64,000 bases of DNA from an uncultured Kangiella sp. (GTDB lineage Bacteria > Pseudomonadota > Gammaproteobacteria > Enterobacterales > Kangiellaceae): positions 1 to 64,000 of the forward strand of contig CANNCW010000004.1 in assembly GCA_947503345.1 (NCBI GenBank), in the 5' to 3' direction. The notes beneath the pieces are model-generated. The model was not told where the DNA came from, ran no database searches, and worked only from the letters and a program-made list of their open reading frames with translations. The position numbers were made by a program, and so were the translations under genes. This document shows positions 53,021 to 62,985 of the stretch, one piece after another. Numbering within the stretch: position 1 is the stretch's first letter; each line of letters begins with the position of its first letter.

Positions 53021-54493
53021 GTGCTAAAAAAAGTTATAGCAAACATTCTGCCTAGAGCTTGGAACTCTTTGTCTATATTCCTATTGCTCCCAATATATAT
53101 AAGTGTATTGGGTGTAGAAGGTTATGGGGTAGTCGCATTCTTTGGTGTTTTATTGGGAACTATTGCGTTTGTAGATTCCGGTTTGACATCTACTGTAACA
53201 AGGGAGATGGCCGCCTCATTAGTTACCAGAAACAATGAGTCTGATATAGTTGTAACGTTAGAGCGATGCTACTTCCTAATTGTAACAGTTTTTTTTTTAA
53301 TTTCTCCATTAATCGAAAATTGGTTCCTGCTCAACTATTTAAAAGGTGTCGCATTTGCTCAACAGATATATTATTTAATGATAAGTGCAGCTTTATTGAC
53401 AATGGTGGGAAACTTTTATATTGCTGCCATGATAGGAAAAGAACGTCAGATACTTGCTAATTCACTTTTATTGATTGCCAGCTTACTCAAAACTATTATT
53501 GGGTTAATAGCAATTTTTGTATTCGAAGAGTTGTTGCTCGCTTTCTTTATTTCTCAAGTCATTATGTGTCTAGCGATAGTCATAGCTTTTAGATATATAC
53601 TATTAAGTAATATATTAAAAGAGTCAATATCCAGAAAGTTTTGTTCAGATGTTTTAACGAGAAATTTAAAATTTACGGGAGGGTTGTTTTTAATAAGTGT
53701 TATTGCTTCTATTAACACTCAGGTAGACAAGATTTTTGTAAATAGCATGGAAGGATTGACTGTTTTTGCAAGTTATGCCGCGGCAGCAGCAATTGCACAG
53801 CTACCATTGCTAATAGCTTCGCCTATAGGAAGAGCGTATTATCCATCGACAGTTGTTCATGCAGAGCGTGGTGATAAGAAATCGTTAATAGGTATTTCTA
53901 TTAATTCAAATAGATTATTTGTTTTTTTAGCAGGCTTGTTGCTTTATTCGATATACTTCTTGAGCGAGGAGCTTTTTCCTCATTGGTTGAAGGAGGGATC
54001 CATGTCCACAGAGGTGTTGGCATTTTTTCCTATACTGTTTTTAGCCAATCTTGCTATTGGTATGCAGGTTTTTGTTTTTAATATTGCCTTAGCTTTCCAA
54101 TATACCAAGATAAATGTTTATCTCGGTATATTTAATGCATCGCTGATGTTATTTTTAGTTCCTCATTTATTAGATAAGTATGAGATTAATGGGATGCTTT
54201 TAGGTTTGCTGACTATTAATTGGATTATATTTTTTATGTATTCTGCTTTTGTGTTTTATAAATTTAAAATGCCGCAATTTTTTACCTGGTTAACTAAAAC
54301 ACTTATAACGCCCTTGCTCTTGCTCTTTGGGGTAAGTTATTTAACGTCACTGCTTGTAGTTTTTTTTGGAAATGTTTTTTATATGAAGGTGGTAGTGGTG
54401 TTGATTATGGTATCTTTGGCGATATTCATTCAAGGTCTCTTAAGCGGTGGCCTTGACAAGCTTTTCTTATTTTCAAAAAAAGAGTCGGTATAA
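53021..54493 (+). CDS. wzx: Wzx-type lipid-linked oligosaccharide flippase
   Basis: 490 residues from GTG 53021. About 12-14 membrane helices with the MOP/polysaccharide-transporter pattern: NILPRAWNSLSIFLLLPIYI and VDSGLTSTVTREMA at the N-terminus, then NTQVDKIFVNSMEGL. It moves the undecaprenyl-linked repeat unit across the inner membrane to Wzy. Confidence 0.9.
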   Translation: MLKKVIANILPRAWNSLSIFLLLPIYISVLGVEGYGVVAFFGVLLGTIAFVDSGLTSTVTREMAASLVTRNNESDIVVTLERCYFLIVTVFFLISPLIENWFLLNYLKGVAFAQQIYYLMISAALLTMVGNFYIAAMIGKERQILANSLLLIASLLKTIIGLIAIFVFEELLLAFFISQVIMCLAIVIAFRYILLSNILKESISRKFCSDVLTRNLKFTGGLFLISVIASINTQVDKIFVNSMEGLTVFASYAAAAAIAQLPLLIASPIGRAYYPSTVVHAERGDKKSLIGISINSNRLFVFLAGLLLYSIYFLSEELFPHWLKEGSMSTEVLAFFPILFLANLAIGMQVFVFNIALAFQYTKINVYLGIFNASLMLFLVPHLLDKYEINGMLLGLLTINWIIFFMYSAFVFYKFKMPQFFTWLTKTLITPLLLLFGVSYLTSLLVVFFGNVFYMKVVVVLIMVSLAIFIQGLLSGGLDKLFLFSKKESV

Positions 54494-54494
54494 C

Positions 54495-55688
54495 ATGAAA
54501 CCGTTATTAACAATACTAATACCAACTAAAAATCGTGAAAGATACTTAATTGATATATTGCAGAGTATTAATACGTGGAAACATAATAACTTTGAGGTGA
54601 TCGTTCACGATAATAGTGAAAATAATGTACTAGAGGAGCTAATCAAGCCACTCCTTGAAGATTCAAGAGTACGCTACTATCACGTTAAAGAGTGGCTTGC
54701 TGGTGTTGATAATTTTGAAAAAGCGCTGGATTTAGCTGAAGGTGACTTTGTTACCATGATTGGTGATGATGATGGGATAATGCAAGAAGTGATTTTGGCT
54801 GCAGAGTGGATGAAACAAAATAGCGTAGAGGCCTTATTGCCTACTAGAGGGCATTATACTTGGCCAGATTTAGAGTACCGCTATAATAATGATTATTTTA
54901 ATAGTGTCTTAAGAATTGATGAGCAGTTTAATAGTACAGTAAGTAAAGTTAATCCTATTGATGAACTTCAGAAAGTTATTAGGGCGGGTGCTTCTACGTT
55001 AGGAGATATGCCTCGTTTATACTATGGTATCGTATCTAAGAAAAGACTGGATGATGTAAAAGAGTTAACAGGTCGTTTCTTCCCTGGGCCAAGCCCTGAT
55101 ATGGCTAATGCAATCTCAATGTCATTAGTAGTAAAGAGTTTCATGAAAATTGACTTTCCATTATTTATCTCCGGAAACTGCTCTTCAAGCACGGCAGGAA
55201 TGGGAGCAAAACATTTGCATGAAGGTAATATTGAAGAAATTCCTTTCCTACCAAAAAATTGTAAAGAAGAGTGGGAGCCTGAAGTTCCATTGTTCTGGTC
55301 TGGCCCAACTATATGGGCTGAGGCAGCCATTAAAACTTTAAAGAAAATGAAGCGGGATTCGTATTTGAAAAGATTTAATTACGCCTCACTATATGCGCGG
55401 TGTTTAATTTTCAATAGAAATAACTCCAGTAAAACTTATACTAAAATAAGGCAAAATAACGATTTTTTGTTATATGTAAATATCATAAAACATTGGTGTT
55501 ATATTTGGTCTGTTCGTTTATATAACTTAATTAACAAAAGAAAGCTGTTCAAATCCAAAAAAAATGGCTTAATTGAAATTAAAGAACAAAAAAGTATATC
55601 CGCTTGTATAGATGCCTTCAATGATCATGTTGTAACTTCAAAGCAAGAGTTGCTTTTATCTGAAATAAGAAAGGGACTTCATAAATGA
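54495..55688 (+). CDS. Glycosyltransferase family 2 (GT-A fold)
   Basis: 397 residues from ATG 54495, one base after the wzx stop (an upstream opening at 54447 lies inside wzx). LTILIPTKNRERYLIDILQS start, VIVHDNSEN, and metal-binding acidic motif MIGDDDGIM. Residues 220-397 form a long C-terminal region without known domain. Adds one sugar of the repeat unit. ATGA overlap with the next gene. Confidence 0.87.
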   Translation: MKPLLTILIPTKNRERYLIDILQSINTWKHNNFEVIVHDNSENNVLEELIKPLLEDSRVRYYHVKEWLAGVDNFEKALDLAEGDFVTMIGDDDGIMQEVILAAEWMKQNSVEALLPTRGHYTWPDLEYRYNNDYFNSVLRIDEQFNSTVSKVNPIDELQKVIRAGASTLGDMPRLYYGIVSKKRLDDVKELTGRFFPGPSPDMANAISMSLVVKSFMKIDFPLFISGNCSSSTAGMGAKHLHEGNIEEIPFLPKNCKEEWEPEVPLFWSGPTIWAEAAIKTLKKMKRDSYLKRFNYASLYARCLIFNRNNSSKTYTKIRQNNDFLLYVNIIKHWCYIWSVRLYNLINKRKLFKSKKNGLIEIKEQKSISACIDAFNDHVVTSKQELLLSEIRKGLHK

Positions 55689-56770
55689 ATTATATAAAAG
55701 GCTTAGATGGTTTGAGAGCTATTAGTATTATTCTGGTTTTGCTTTTCCACTCTGAGCTAAATATTGGTTATTACTTGATAGGTTGGAGCGGAGTTACATT
55801 TTTCTTTGTAATATCAGGTTTTTTAATTACGTCTATTCTTCTTAAACAGCGAGGTGAAGACGATTATTTTAAGCGCTTTTTTATTAGGCGAGCACTTAGG
55901 ATTTTTCCTGTATATTTCCTCTTGTTAATTATTATTTTTATTGTCGAGTTGAAAGTAGGAAGGTTGGAGTTCACGCAAGCTGCTTTTTATATGGGTTATA
56001 TTCAAAATTATATATATTTTGTTGATGTGCCTAGAATAGATATGTTAAATCATACTTGGTCACTGGCTATTGAAGAGCAGTTTTATTTATTGTGGCCTGT
56101 GCTTGTTTTCTTTCTAAATTTAAAAAGATTGTTTAAACTCTCTCTTATTTTGATGGTCTTGGGTATATTGTTTAGGCTGTATTTTGATTTCTCCTCTAAC
56201 GAGCTTAGTAGGTTTTATTTAGTAACACCGCTACCTTCAGCAATAGACTCGCTGGCAATTGGTTCAATTTTGGCTGTGACTTTTATGTCGGGGATGGTAA
56301 AAGAAACCTTACTTAGAATTTCGAAATTTACTATATTTCTAGGCCTTATCGGTTCGCTTGCTATAATTATCTATATAGGCTCTTACACAAGCTCGGACAA
56401 CAGCTTTATTGCTGGTCTTTTGGAGGTGGGTGCTGGAAAATACACGCAATATAAGCACGGACACTTTATCCTAACGGCATTATCTGTTTTTTATGCAGGT
56501 ATAATATTGAATATAACAGCCAATCAAAAGAGTGCAGTAGTTGGCTTTTTGGAAGTTAAGCCAATTTCATTCGTTGGTAAAATTAGTTATGGAATATATT
56601 TGTATCATCTTCCGGTTTTTATTGCCATTAATTATGTGTTTAGAAACTACGTACCTGAGCTTGCTCATGTTGCTGTTTTTATTATTCAAGTACTCATAAC
56701 TTTCATTATATCTTACTTATCATGGGTATTCTTTGAATCAAAATTTCTGAAACTAAAAGCTAAGTACTAA
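55685..56770 (+). CDS. Acyltransferase family 3 (OafA/YrhL-like) membrane O-acyltransferase
   Basis: 361 residues, about ten membrane helices. Signature phrases: KGLDGLRAISIILVLLFHSE at the start, FFFVISGFLIT, RRALRIFPVYFLLL and NHTWSLAIEEQFYLLWPVL. No SGNH C-terminal domain. Such enzymes O-acetylate surface polysaccharide or its lipid-linked unit. Confidence 0.9.
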   Translation: MNYIKGLDGLRAISIILVLLFHSELNIGYYLIGWSGVTFFFVISGFLITSILLKQRGEDDYFKRFFIRRALRIFPVYFLLLIIIFIVELKVGRLEFTQAAFYMGYIQNYIYFVDVPRIDMLNHTWSLAIEEQFYLLWPVLVFFLNLKRLFKLSLILMVLGILFRLYFDFSSNELSRFYLVTPLPSAIDSLAIGSILAVTFMSGMVKETLLRISKFTIFLGLIGSLAIIIYIGSYTSSDNSFIAGLLEVGAGKYTQYKHGHFILTALSVFYAGIILNITANQKSAVVGFLEVKPISFVGKISYGIYLYHLPVFIAINYVFRNYVPELAHVAVFIIQVLITFIISYLSWVFFESKFLKLKAKY

Positions 56771-56787
56771 AATTATAGGAGTAGATC

Positions 56788-57414
56788 TTGATTGTAATTC
56801 TTGACTATGGAGTAGGGAACTTAAAATCTATACAAAATATGATAAGAAAAGCGGGGGGGGAAGCAGTCATAAGCTCTAACAAAGAGCTTGTAGCAAAAGC
56901 TTCTACAGTGATATTGCCAGGAGTAGGAGCCTTTGACCATGGTATGGAAAAGCTTCACGAGTTAGGATTTGTTGAGTTATTAAAAAACTTAGTGTACGAG
57001 AAGGGTGTTATGATTTTAGGGGTATGCCTTGGAATGCAATTACTTTTTGAGAGAAGTGAAGAAGGTAGCTTAGATGGCTTAGGTTTTATTAAAGGCACAG
57101 TAAAGCGTTTTCAATTTAAAAAAGAGCAAAATTTAAAAGTTCCTCACATGGGGTGGAATATTGTAAATCCGATAGAAAATGCTTTTCTATATAAAAACTT
57201 ACCAAACAATGCTCGTTTTTACTTTGTGCATTCGTTTTACGTTGAGTGTGAGCGTGAGCAAGATATTCTTGCTACGGCAAGTTATGGCTTAGACTTTGCC
57301 TGCTCAGTAAATTCTGGTAACGTTTTTGGCGCTCAATTTCATCCTGAAAAAAGTCATAAGTTCGGTATGCAGTTTTTCAAGAATTTTTTGGAATATATCA
57401 ATGCTAGCAATTAG
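56788..57414 (+). CDS. hisH: HisH-type glutamine amidotransferase for sugar amidination
   Basis: 208 residues from TTG 56788 with AGGAG seven bases upstream. Class I glutaminase triad: Cys80 (LGVCLGMQLLFE), His185 and Glu187 (FGAQFHPEKS). It releases ammonia from glutamine. The genes after it are a non-histidine HisF and a WbpG amidotransferase, so the role is in polysaccharide sugar modification rather than histidine synthesis. Overlaps hisF by 14 bases. Confidence 0.9.
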   Translation: MIVILDYGVGNLKSIQNMIRKAGGEAVISSNKELVAKASTVILPGVGAFDHGMEKLHELGFVELLKNLVYEKGVMILGVCLGMQLLFERSEEGSLDGLGFIKGTVKRFQFKKEQNLKVPHMGWNIVNPIENAFLYKNLPNNARFYFVHSFYVECEREQDILATASYGLDFACSVNSGNVFGAQFHPEKSHKFGMQFFKNFLEYINASN

Positions 57415-58162
57415 GGTTATACCTACACTTTTACTCAAAAATTCGGGTTTAGTAAAAGGGGTTAATTTTAAAAATCACAAATATGTCGGTGATCCAATTA
57501 ATGCGGTTAAAATTTTTAATGAAAAAGAAGTTGATGAGCTCGTTTTTTTGGACGTGAGCGCTACTAATGAAAATAGAGAACCTGATTATCGCTTGATTGA
57601 AGATATTGCCTCTGAGGCATTTATACCTTTCGGCTATGGGGGAGGCATTACTAATATAAAGCAAGTAAAGAAAATTATTAGGTTGGGTGTAGAAAAAGTA
57701 ATTATAAACACATCTGCTATTAATGATTTAACTCTGATAACTGACGCCGCAAAATTCGCAGGTTCTCAAAGTGTAGTAGTTTCTATAGATACGAAAAAAA
57801 ATTTTTTAGGGAAGTATCGAGTAGCTACTAATAGTGGATTAACATTAACAAAACTAGATCCTATAGAGCTCGCAGTTGCTTGTGAAAAAGCCGGAGCGGG
57901 TGAGGTAATGTTGACTTCTATAGATAATGAAGGGACCTCAAAGGGCTATGATTTAGATCTAATTAACAAGATTTGTACAAGCATAACCATACCTGTCGTA
58001 GCTTCCGGCGGCGCCGGAAGTTTAGAACATTTCAAACAAGCAATTGACTCTGGTGCATCAGCTGTCGCGGCAGGGAGTTATTTCATATTCCATGGCCGTC
58101 ATAAAGCGGTTTTAATAACGTATCCAGAGTATGAACAACTAGAGCAACTTTTTAAAGAGTAG
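57401..58162 (+). CDS. hisF: HisF-like ammonia-channel subunit lacking the catalytic Asp
   Basis: 253 residues from ATG 57401 (the longer frame from 57326 is inside hisH). The start reads MLAIRVIPTLLLKNSG: position 11, the catalytic Asp of cyclase HisF (CLDVKDG), is Leu. The second Asp region is kept (VVSIDTKK), as are phosphate loops (VVASGGAG, AVAAGSYFIFHG). The barrel probably only conveys ammonia from HisH to WbpG. Such Asp-less HisF copies are typical of lipopolysaccharide loci. Confidence 0.9.
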   Translation: MLAIRVIPTLLLKNSGLVKGVNFKNHKYVGDPINAVKIFNEKEVDELVFLDVSATNENREPDYRLIEDIASEAFIPFGYGGGITNIKQVKKIIRLGVEKVIINTSAINDLTLITDAAKFAGSQSVVVSIDTKKNFLGKYRVATNSGLTLTKLDPIELAVACEKAGAGEVMLTSIDNEGTSKGYDLDLINKICTSITIPVVASGGAGSLEHFKQAIDSGASAVAAGSYFIFHGRHKAVLITYPEYEQLEQLFKE

Positions 58163-58167
58163 TTATA

Positions 58168-59295
58168 ATGAGAGATTACCAAGAATGTAATCGCTGTATC
58201 ATGAACACAGCAGTAGATAGAAATATAAATTTTGATGCGGAAGGGGTCTGTAATCATTGTAATCGATATGATGAGCTTATTGAGTCCCGTGTTTTTAAAG
58301 GCGATCTTGCCAAAGATAAGCTCGCTGCATTAACTAATAAAATAAAGGAAAGTGGCAAGGGCAAAGATTATGACTGTCTAATTGGAGTTAGCGGCGGAGT
58401 TGATAGTACCTATGTCGCGTATTTAACTAAACAGTTGGGCTTGAGGCCACTTGCTATCCATTTTGATAATGGATGGAATTCCGAGTTAGCTGTGAAAAAT
58501 GTTGAAAAAGTACTCAAAAAGTTAGATATAGATTTAATTACATATGTCATAGATTGGAATGAGTTTAAAGATTTACAGTTATCCTTTTTGAAAGGCTCGA
58601 CACCTGATGGCGAAATCCCAACAGATCATGCAATCGGGGCTTTACTTTGGAAGGAAGCTCTTAAGCATAATATAAAATATATTATATCGGGTATGAATTT
58701 TACAACTGAATCTATTAGTGTGCCAGATTGGTCATACGGTCACTCTGATTGGAAATATATCAAGTCAGTGCATAAAAAATTTGGTTCAGTTAAGCTTAAA
58801 ACTTATCCACACTTCGGTTTTTTATTTTTATTTTATGTGAATTTCTTACGCGGTGTTCGTAATGTCTCTATTCTTAATTATATTGATTATAATAAAGAGA
58901 AAGTAATGAGGGTTTTGGAGGATGAACTAGGTTGGGTTTATTACGGAGGGAAACACCATGAATCAATTTATACCAGGTTCTACCAAGGTTATATATTACC
59001 CCAAAAATTTAAAGTAGATAAAAGATACGGACACTTGTCTGACTTAATCAATGCAGGACAAATAAATAAGCAAAGTGCGTTAAAAGAAGTTGATAGTGAG
59101 CCTTATTCAGTGGACTTGCAAAAACAAGATGTAGAATACGTTTGTAAAAAGTTTAATATAACGTTGCAAGAGTTTAACTCAATAATGGAAACTGAAATTA
59201 AATCATTTAGGGACTATCCAAATTCATATTCGTTTGTTCAATTTTTAAGAAAAACGGTTAACACTCTAAGAAGACTTGGACTTTATCCTAAGTAA
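58168..59295 (+). CDS. wbpG: N-acetyl sugar amidotransferase WbpG
   Basis: 375 residues. N-terminal zinc-finger-like Cys pairs C7/C10 and C28/C31 (CNRC, CNHC), then the PP-loop ATP-binding motif SGGVDST at 75-81. Family role: it adenylates an acetamido group and replaces the oxygen with ammonia from HisH/HisF, giving acetamidino. In Pseudomonas aeruginosa O5 this acts on the WbpABDE product, and all those genes are present in this operon. Confidence 0.92.
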   Translation: MRDYQECNRCIMNTAVDRNINFDAEGVCNHCNRYDELIESRVFKGDLAKDKLAALTNKIKESGKGKDYDCLIGVSGGVDSTYVAYLTKQLGLRPLAIHFDNGWNSELAVKNVEKVLKKLDIDLITYVIDWNEFKDLQLSFLKGSTPDGEIPTDHAIGALLWKEALKHNIKYIISGMNFTTESISVPDWSYGHSDWKYIKSVHKKFGSVKLKTYPHFGFLFLFYVNFLRGVRNVSILNYIDYNKEKVMRVLEDELGWVYYGGKHHESIYTRFYQGYILPQKFKVDKRYGHLSDLINAGQINKQSALKEVDSEPYSVDLQKQDVEYVCKKFNITLQEFNSIMETEIKSFRDYPNSYSFVQFLRKTVNTLRRLGLYPK

Positions 59296-59349
59296 GCATT
59301 TGTGATTCCCTTATAAGGCACCATTATCTTTCATGACTGAGCTTTAAAT

Positions 59350-60561
59350 ATGAATGTTATTTATATAAATCATTATGCAGGTTCTTATTCTCAGCCGCGG
59401 GAATGGAGGCCATATTATTTATCGAAAGGATTTAAGCATTATGGCGCAAACGCGTCTGTGATTACGGCTTCATTTCACCATCTTCAAAAAAAACATACTA
59501 ATGTTCAAGAGCAGAGTATACTCCAAAAAGATGTAGATGGTATAAATTACACATGGTTAAAAACTCCCCAGTATGAAGGTAATGGTATCAAGAGAATATT
59601 GAATATGTTTGCTTTTGCTAAGAGTGTATTCAAAACAAACCCTGTACTTGAGCTTGGCTTGCCTAAACCTGATCTAATTATTATCTCTTCTGCACATCCT
59701 TTCCATCTATTAGGTGGATTAAGGTGGGCTAAGAAATTTAATGCTAAGGTTTATTTTGAGGTGCGTGACGCTTGGCCTTTAAGCTTAAATTTGTTGTTAG
59801 GTTTAAAAAAGTGGCATCCATTTTCTCTTTGGTTAAGCTTTTTCCAATATTTAGGCCTCAAATTCACAGATAAAACCATTGGGTTAGCTAGTAATATCGA
59901 ACCTTATCTTATTTCTAAAGGGTTAAGTAGTGGTAAGTTTTTGTACGTATGTAATGGTATAGATGAAGCTCAACCTTTATCAGATACATGTGTTCATGAT
60001 GAGCAGCTAACAAGTATACGGAGAAAATATAAAAGAGTATTAATGTATACGGGTTCGTTAGGATTACCTAATGCTATGGATGGCGTTATTGATGCCATGA
60101 ATACTATAAATGAGGATGATATTGCACTAATTATTATTGGTAACGGCTTGGAAAAGCAAAGCCTTATTAAGCGGTCTTTAAATTCTAATGTTTTCTTCTT
60201 AGAGCCAATACCTAAAGATGAAATTCAGAGAGCTTTAGCATATTCAGATATATGCATTATTGCATGGCAAGATCTTGAGCTATATAAATATGGTGTTAGT
60301 CCAAATAAAATATTTGACTACATGTGGGCTAAAAAACCTATTATACAAGCTTTAAGCTCTACAAATAACCATGTCTCGTTATCAGGTTGCGGCGTTAATA
60401 TTAATGCCCAAAATATTAATGATATAAGAAAAGCAATCATAGAAATGTCTTTATTAGATGAATCAGAATTAATCCAGCTAGGCAAGAAAGGTTATAATTT
60501 TCTTATGGATAATTTTGAGTATAAAATTCTAGCAAAAAAAATCTTGGATTCAATGGAATAA
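59350..60561 (+). CDS. Glycosyltransferase WbuB-like, GT4 family
   Basis: 403 residues. N-terminal [28 protein letters not shown] is characteristic of WbuB-like enzymes that add the second sugar to an undecaprenyl-linked amino sugar. RDAWP-like [27 protein letters not shown] and [19 protein letters not shown] follow. The 54-base spacer before it is the largest gap in the operon. Adjacent to the initiating transferase, as expected for a second-step enzyme. Confidence 0.87.
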   Translation: MNVIYINHYAGSYSQPREWRPYYLSKGFKHYGANASVITASFHHLQKKHTNVQEQSILQKDVDGINYTWLKTPQYEGNGIKRILNMFAFAKSVFKTNPVLELGLPKPDLIIISSAHPFHLLGGLRWAKKFNAKVYFEVRDAWPLSLNLLLGLKKWHPFSLWLSFFQYLGLKFTDKTIGLASNIEPYLISKGLSSGKFLYVCNGIDEAQPLSDTCVHDEQLTSIRRKYKRVLMYTGSLGLPNAMDGVIDAMNTINEDDIALIIIGNGLEKQSLIKRSLNSNVFFLEPIPKDEIQRALAYSDICIIAWQDLELYKYGVSPNKIFDYMWAKKPIIQALSSTNNHVSLSGCGVNINAQNINDIRKAIIEMSLLDESELIQLGKKGYNFLMDNFEYKILAKKILDSME

Positions 60562-60562
60562 T

Positions 60563-61162
60563 ATGGCTCGGTTAATAAAAAGGTTTATAGATATATTTGT
60601 AAGCTTGCTTTTACTTTTCTTGTTATCACCACTAATGCTATTGGCATTTTTAGTTGTAGGGTTTAAATTAGGTTGCCCTGTAATTTTCAAACAAGCAAGA
60701 CCTGGTTTGAATGGAAATGTTTTTTATTTAATTAAGTTTAGAACAATGCTAAATCAAAATGAAGAGCAGTCACTTACGGATGAAGAAAGAATAACCAAGT
60801 TTGGTAGTATCCTTAGAGCTGCATCCGTGGATGAGTTGCCCAGCTTATTAAATGTCCTGAAGGGGGATATGAGCTTAGTAGGGCCACGTCCGTTGTTAGT
60901 AGAGTACTTGCCTTTATACAACGAAGAACAAGCCAGAAGGCACTTGGTTAGGCCTGGAATTACTGGCTGGGCACAAGTTAATGGACGCAACGCTATTAGC
61001 TGGGAAGATAAATTTAAACTCGATGTGTGGTATGTTGATAATCAAAGCTTACTGTTAGACATAAAAATACTGTTTCTAACTGTGAAAAAAGTCTTCGTCA
61101 GAGAAGGTATTAGTGCAGAGGGCCATGTCACTATGGAAAAGTTTAAAGGATCTAAAGAATGA
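60563..61162 (+). CDS. pglC: Initiating phosphoglycosyl transferase, PglC-like
   Basis: 199 residues, the minimal monotopic size. One re-entrant membrane helix (about 10-33), then [20 protein letters not shown], catalytic Asp90-Glu91 in [26 protein letters not shown], and [18 protein letters not shown]. It transfers a phospho-sugar, likely N,N'-diacetylbacillosamine given the next genes, to undecaprenyl phosphate. ATGA overlap with the next gene. Confidence 0.92.
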   Translation: MARLIKRFIDIFVSLLLLFLLSPLMLLAFLVVGFKLGCPVIFKQARPGLNGNVFYLIKFRTMLNQNEEQSLTDEERITKFGSILRAASVDELPSLLNVLKGDMSLVGPRPLLVEYLPLYNEEQARRHLVRPGITGWAQVNGRNAISWEDKFKLDVWYVDNQSLLLDIKILFLTVKKVFVREGISAEGHVTMEKFKGSKE

Positions 61163-61788
61163 AAACACTAGCCCTGATAGGTGCAAGTGGTCACGGCAAG
61201 GTTGTTGCAGATCTGGCTGAGAATTTAGGTTATAGCGTTCACTTTTATGATGACAACTACCCGAAAACAGATACGGTAGGCGTCTGGTCAGTAAAGGGAA
61301 CCCTAGCTGATTTACTTGAAGCAGAAAACCGCCCGGAGTTTGCTTTTGTCGCTATCGGTAACAATCATATCCGAGAAGTTATAATTCAGAAGTTAGAAAA
61401 GGTAGGTTTTTCAATTCCTGCGTTAATTCACCCAACAGCAGTGATTAGTAAGTATGCAGAAATAGGCCCCGCAACAGCAATATTAGCCGGTGTGGTTGTC
61501 AATCCTTTCGTAACAATTGGTAAGGGATGCATTATTAACACAAGAGCAATTATAGAGCATGATAATTCTATTGAGGACTTTGTGCATATTTCCCCTGGAG
61601 CTTGCCTAGCCGGCAATGTAAGTGTTAACAAATACTCATGGGTTGGAATTGGTTCAAGTGTTAAACAAGGTTTAACCATTGGCCAGAATTCAATTGTTGG
61701 TGCAGGTTCATCAGTCGTTAATAATATTCAAGATAATTTAATAGTTGCTGGAACTCCAGCAAAGAAGTTGAGAACTAGAGAATGTTAA
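61159..61788 (+). CDS. pglD: UDP-4-amino-sugar N-acetyltransferase, PglD-like
   Basis: 209 residues. N-terminal Rossmann-like subdomain with [13 protein letters not shown], then a left-handed beta helix with the catalytic His region ([22 protein letters not shown]) and terminal AGTPAKKLR. It acetylates the C4 amine to give UDP-diNAc-bacillosamine. NeuD-type sialic acid O-acetyltransferases are similar, but the pgl context favours PglD. Confidence 0.9.
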   Translation: MKTLALIGASGHGKVVADLAENLGYSVHFYDDNYPKTDTVGVWSVKGTLADLLEAENRPEFAFVAIGNNHIREVIIQKLEKVGFSIPALIHPTAVISKYAEIGPATAILAGVVVNPFVTIGKGCIINTRAIIEHDNSIEDFVHISPGACLAGNVSVNKYSWVGIGSSVKQGLTIGQNSIVGAGSSVVNNIQDNLIVAGTPAKKLRTREC

Positions 61789-62957
61789 ATACAAAATTTT
61801 CACCATGGCCTTCTTTTACTGAAAAGGAAGCGGATGCAGTAAAAAATGTTGTTATATCAAATAAAGTAAATTACTGGACTGGTAGTGAGTGCCGTGAGTT
61901 CGAAAAAGAATTTGCTGCATATACCGATTGTAAGCATGCAGTGGCTTTGGCTAATGGCACGGTAGCCTTGGACCTAGCATTACATGCACTTGAAGTAGGC
62001 AAGGGTGATGAGGTTATTGTAACTCCCCGTACCTTCTTAGCTTCCGTTTCAAGCGTTGCTAACGCTGGTGCTACACCTGTGTTTGCTGATGTTGATTTAA
62101 ATTCTCAAAATATCGAAGCTCAAACTATCGAAGCGGTAATAACCGAGAAAACCAAAGCGATAGTTGTGGTTCACTTAGCCGGTATGCCTGCCGAGATGGA
62201 TGAAATCATGGATTTAGCAGCTAAGCATGACATTAAAGTGATAGAAGATTGTGCTCAAGCGCATGGAGCAAAATACAAAGGAAAATCTGTCGGCTCTATT
62301 GGTCATATTGGCGCCTGGTCATTTTGTCAGGATAAAATCATGACCACCGGTGGAGAAGGGGGGATGGTTACCACAAATGACGAGCAACTATGGAAGAAAA
62401 TGTGGTCATTTAAAGACCACGGAAAGTCATGGGATGCGGTTTATAATCGAGAGCACCCGCCTGGATTTAGATGGTTACATGAAAGCTTTGGGACTAATTG
62501 GCGTATGACTGAAATGCAAGCAGTTATTGGTCGTATTCAACTAGAGTATATGCCTGAATGGCACCAAAAACGCGTGTCTAATGCAGCTCAAATTGACATT
62601 GTGTTAAAAAAGCATAAGTTAGTTCGAATGGTCGAGGTTCCTAATAATGTGGTACATGCAGAGTACAAGCATTACTTCTTTATTAACGAAAGGTACTTAG
62701 CCTCAAGTTGGACAAGGGATAAGGTTGTTGATTATATTAATTCAAAAGGTGTTCCATGTTATCAAGGAAGTTGCTCGGAAGTTTATTTGGAAAAAGCTTT
62801 TGATAACACTAACTGGAGGCCAAGAGAAAGCTTGTTGAATGCTAAGCAACTTGGTGAAACTAGTATAATGTTGTTAGTACATCCAACTTTAACCGATATA
62901 GAAATAGAAAAAATGTGTGCAGTTTTAGATGATGCATTGCAACAAGCGACAGAATAA
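61782..62957 (+). CDS. pglE: UDP-4-keto-sugar aminotransferase, PglE-like (DegT family)
   Basis: 391 residues; overlaps pglD by seven bases. ANGTVALDLAL loop at 57-67, IEDCAQAHGA at 154-163, PLP lysine Lys185 in SFCQDKIMTTGGEGG. The start [16 protein letters not shown] and long insert EHPPGFRWLHESFGTNWRM are typical of this subgroup. It aminates C4 of the PglF product. Confidence 0.9.
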   Translation: MLNTKFSPWPSFTEKEADAVKNVVISNKVNYWTGSECREFEKEFAAYTDCKHAVALANGTVALDLALHALEVGKGDEVIVTPRTFLASVSSVANAGATPVFADVDLNSQNIEAQTIEAVITEKTKAIVVVHLAGMPAEMDEIMDLAAKHDIKVIEDCAQAHGAKYKGKSVGSIGHIGAWSFCQDKIMTTGGEGGMVTTNDEQLWKKMWSFKDHGKSWDAVYNREHPPGFRWLHESFGTNWRMTEMQAVIGRIQLEYMPEWHQKRVSNAAQIDIVLKKHKLVRMVEVPNNVVHAEYKHYFFINERYLASSWTRDKVVDYINSKGVPCYQGSCSEVYLEKAFDNTNWRPRESLLNAKQLGETSIMLLVHPTLTDIEIEKMCAVLDDALQQATE

Positions 62958-62985
62958 GTAAGGTTATTAATGGAGTAAACAAAGA

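Noticed and set aside
56788..58162. hisH-hisF as histidine biosynthesis genes
   Set aside because: HisF lacks catalytic Asp11 and the pair is fused by overlap to a wbpG-containing polysaccharide operon.
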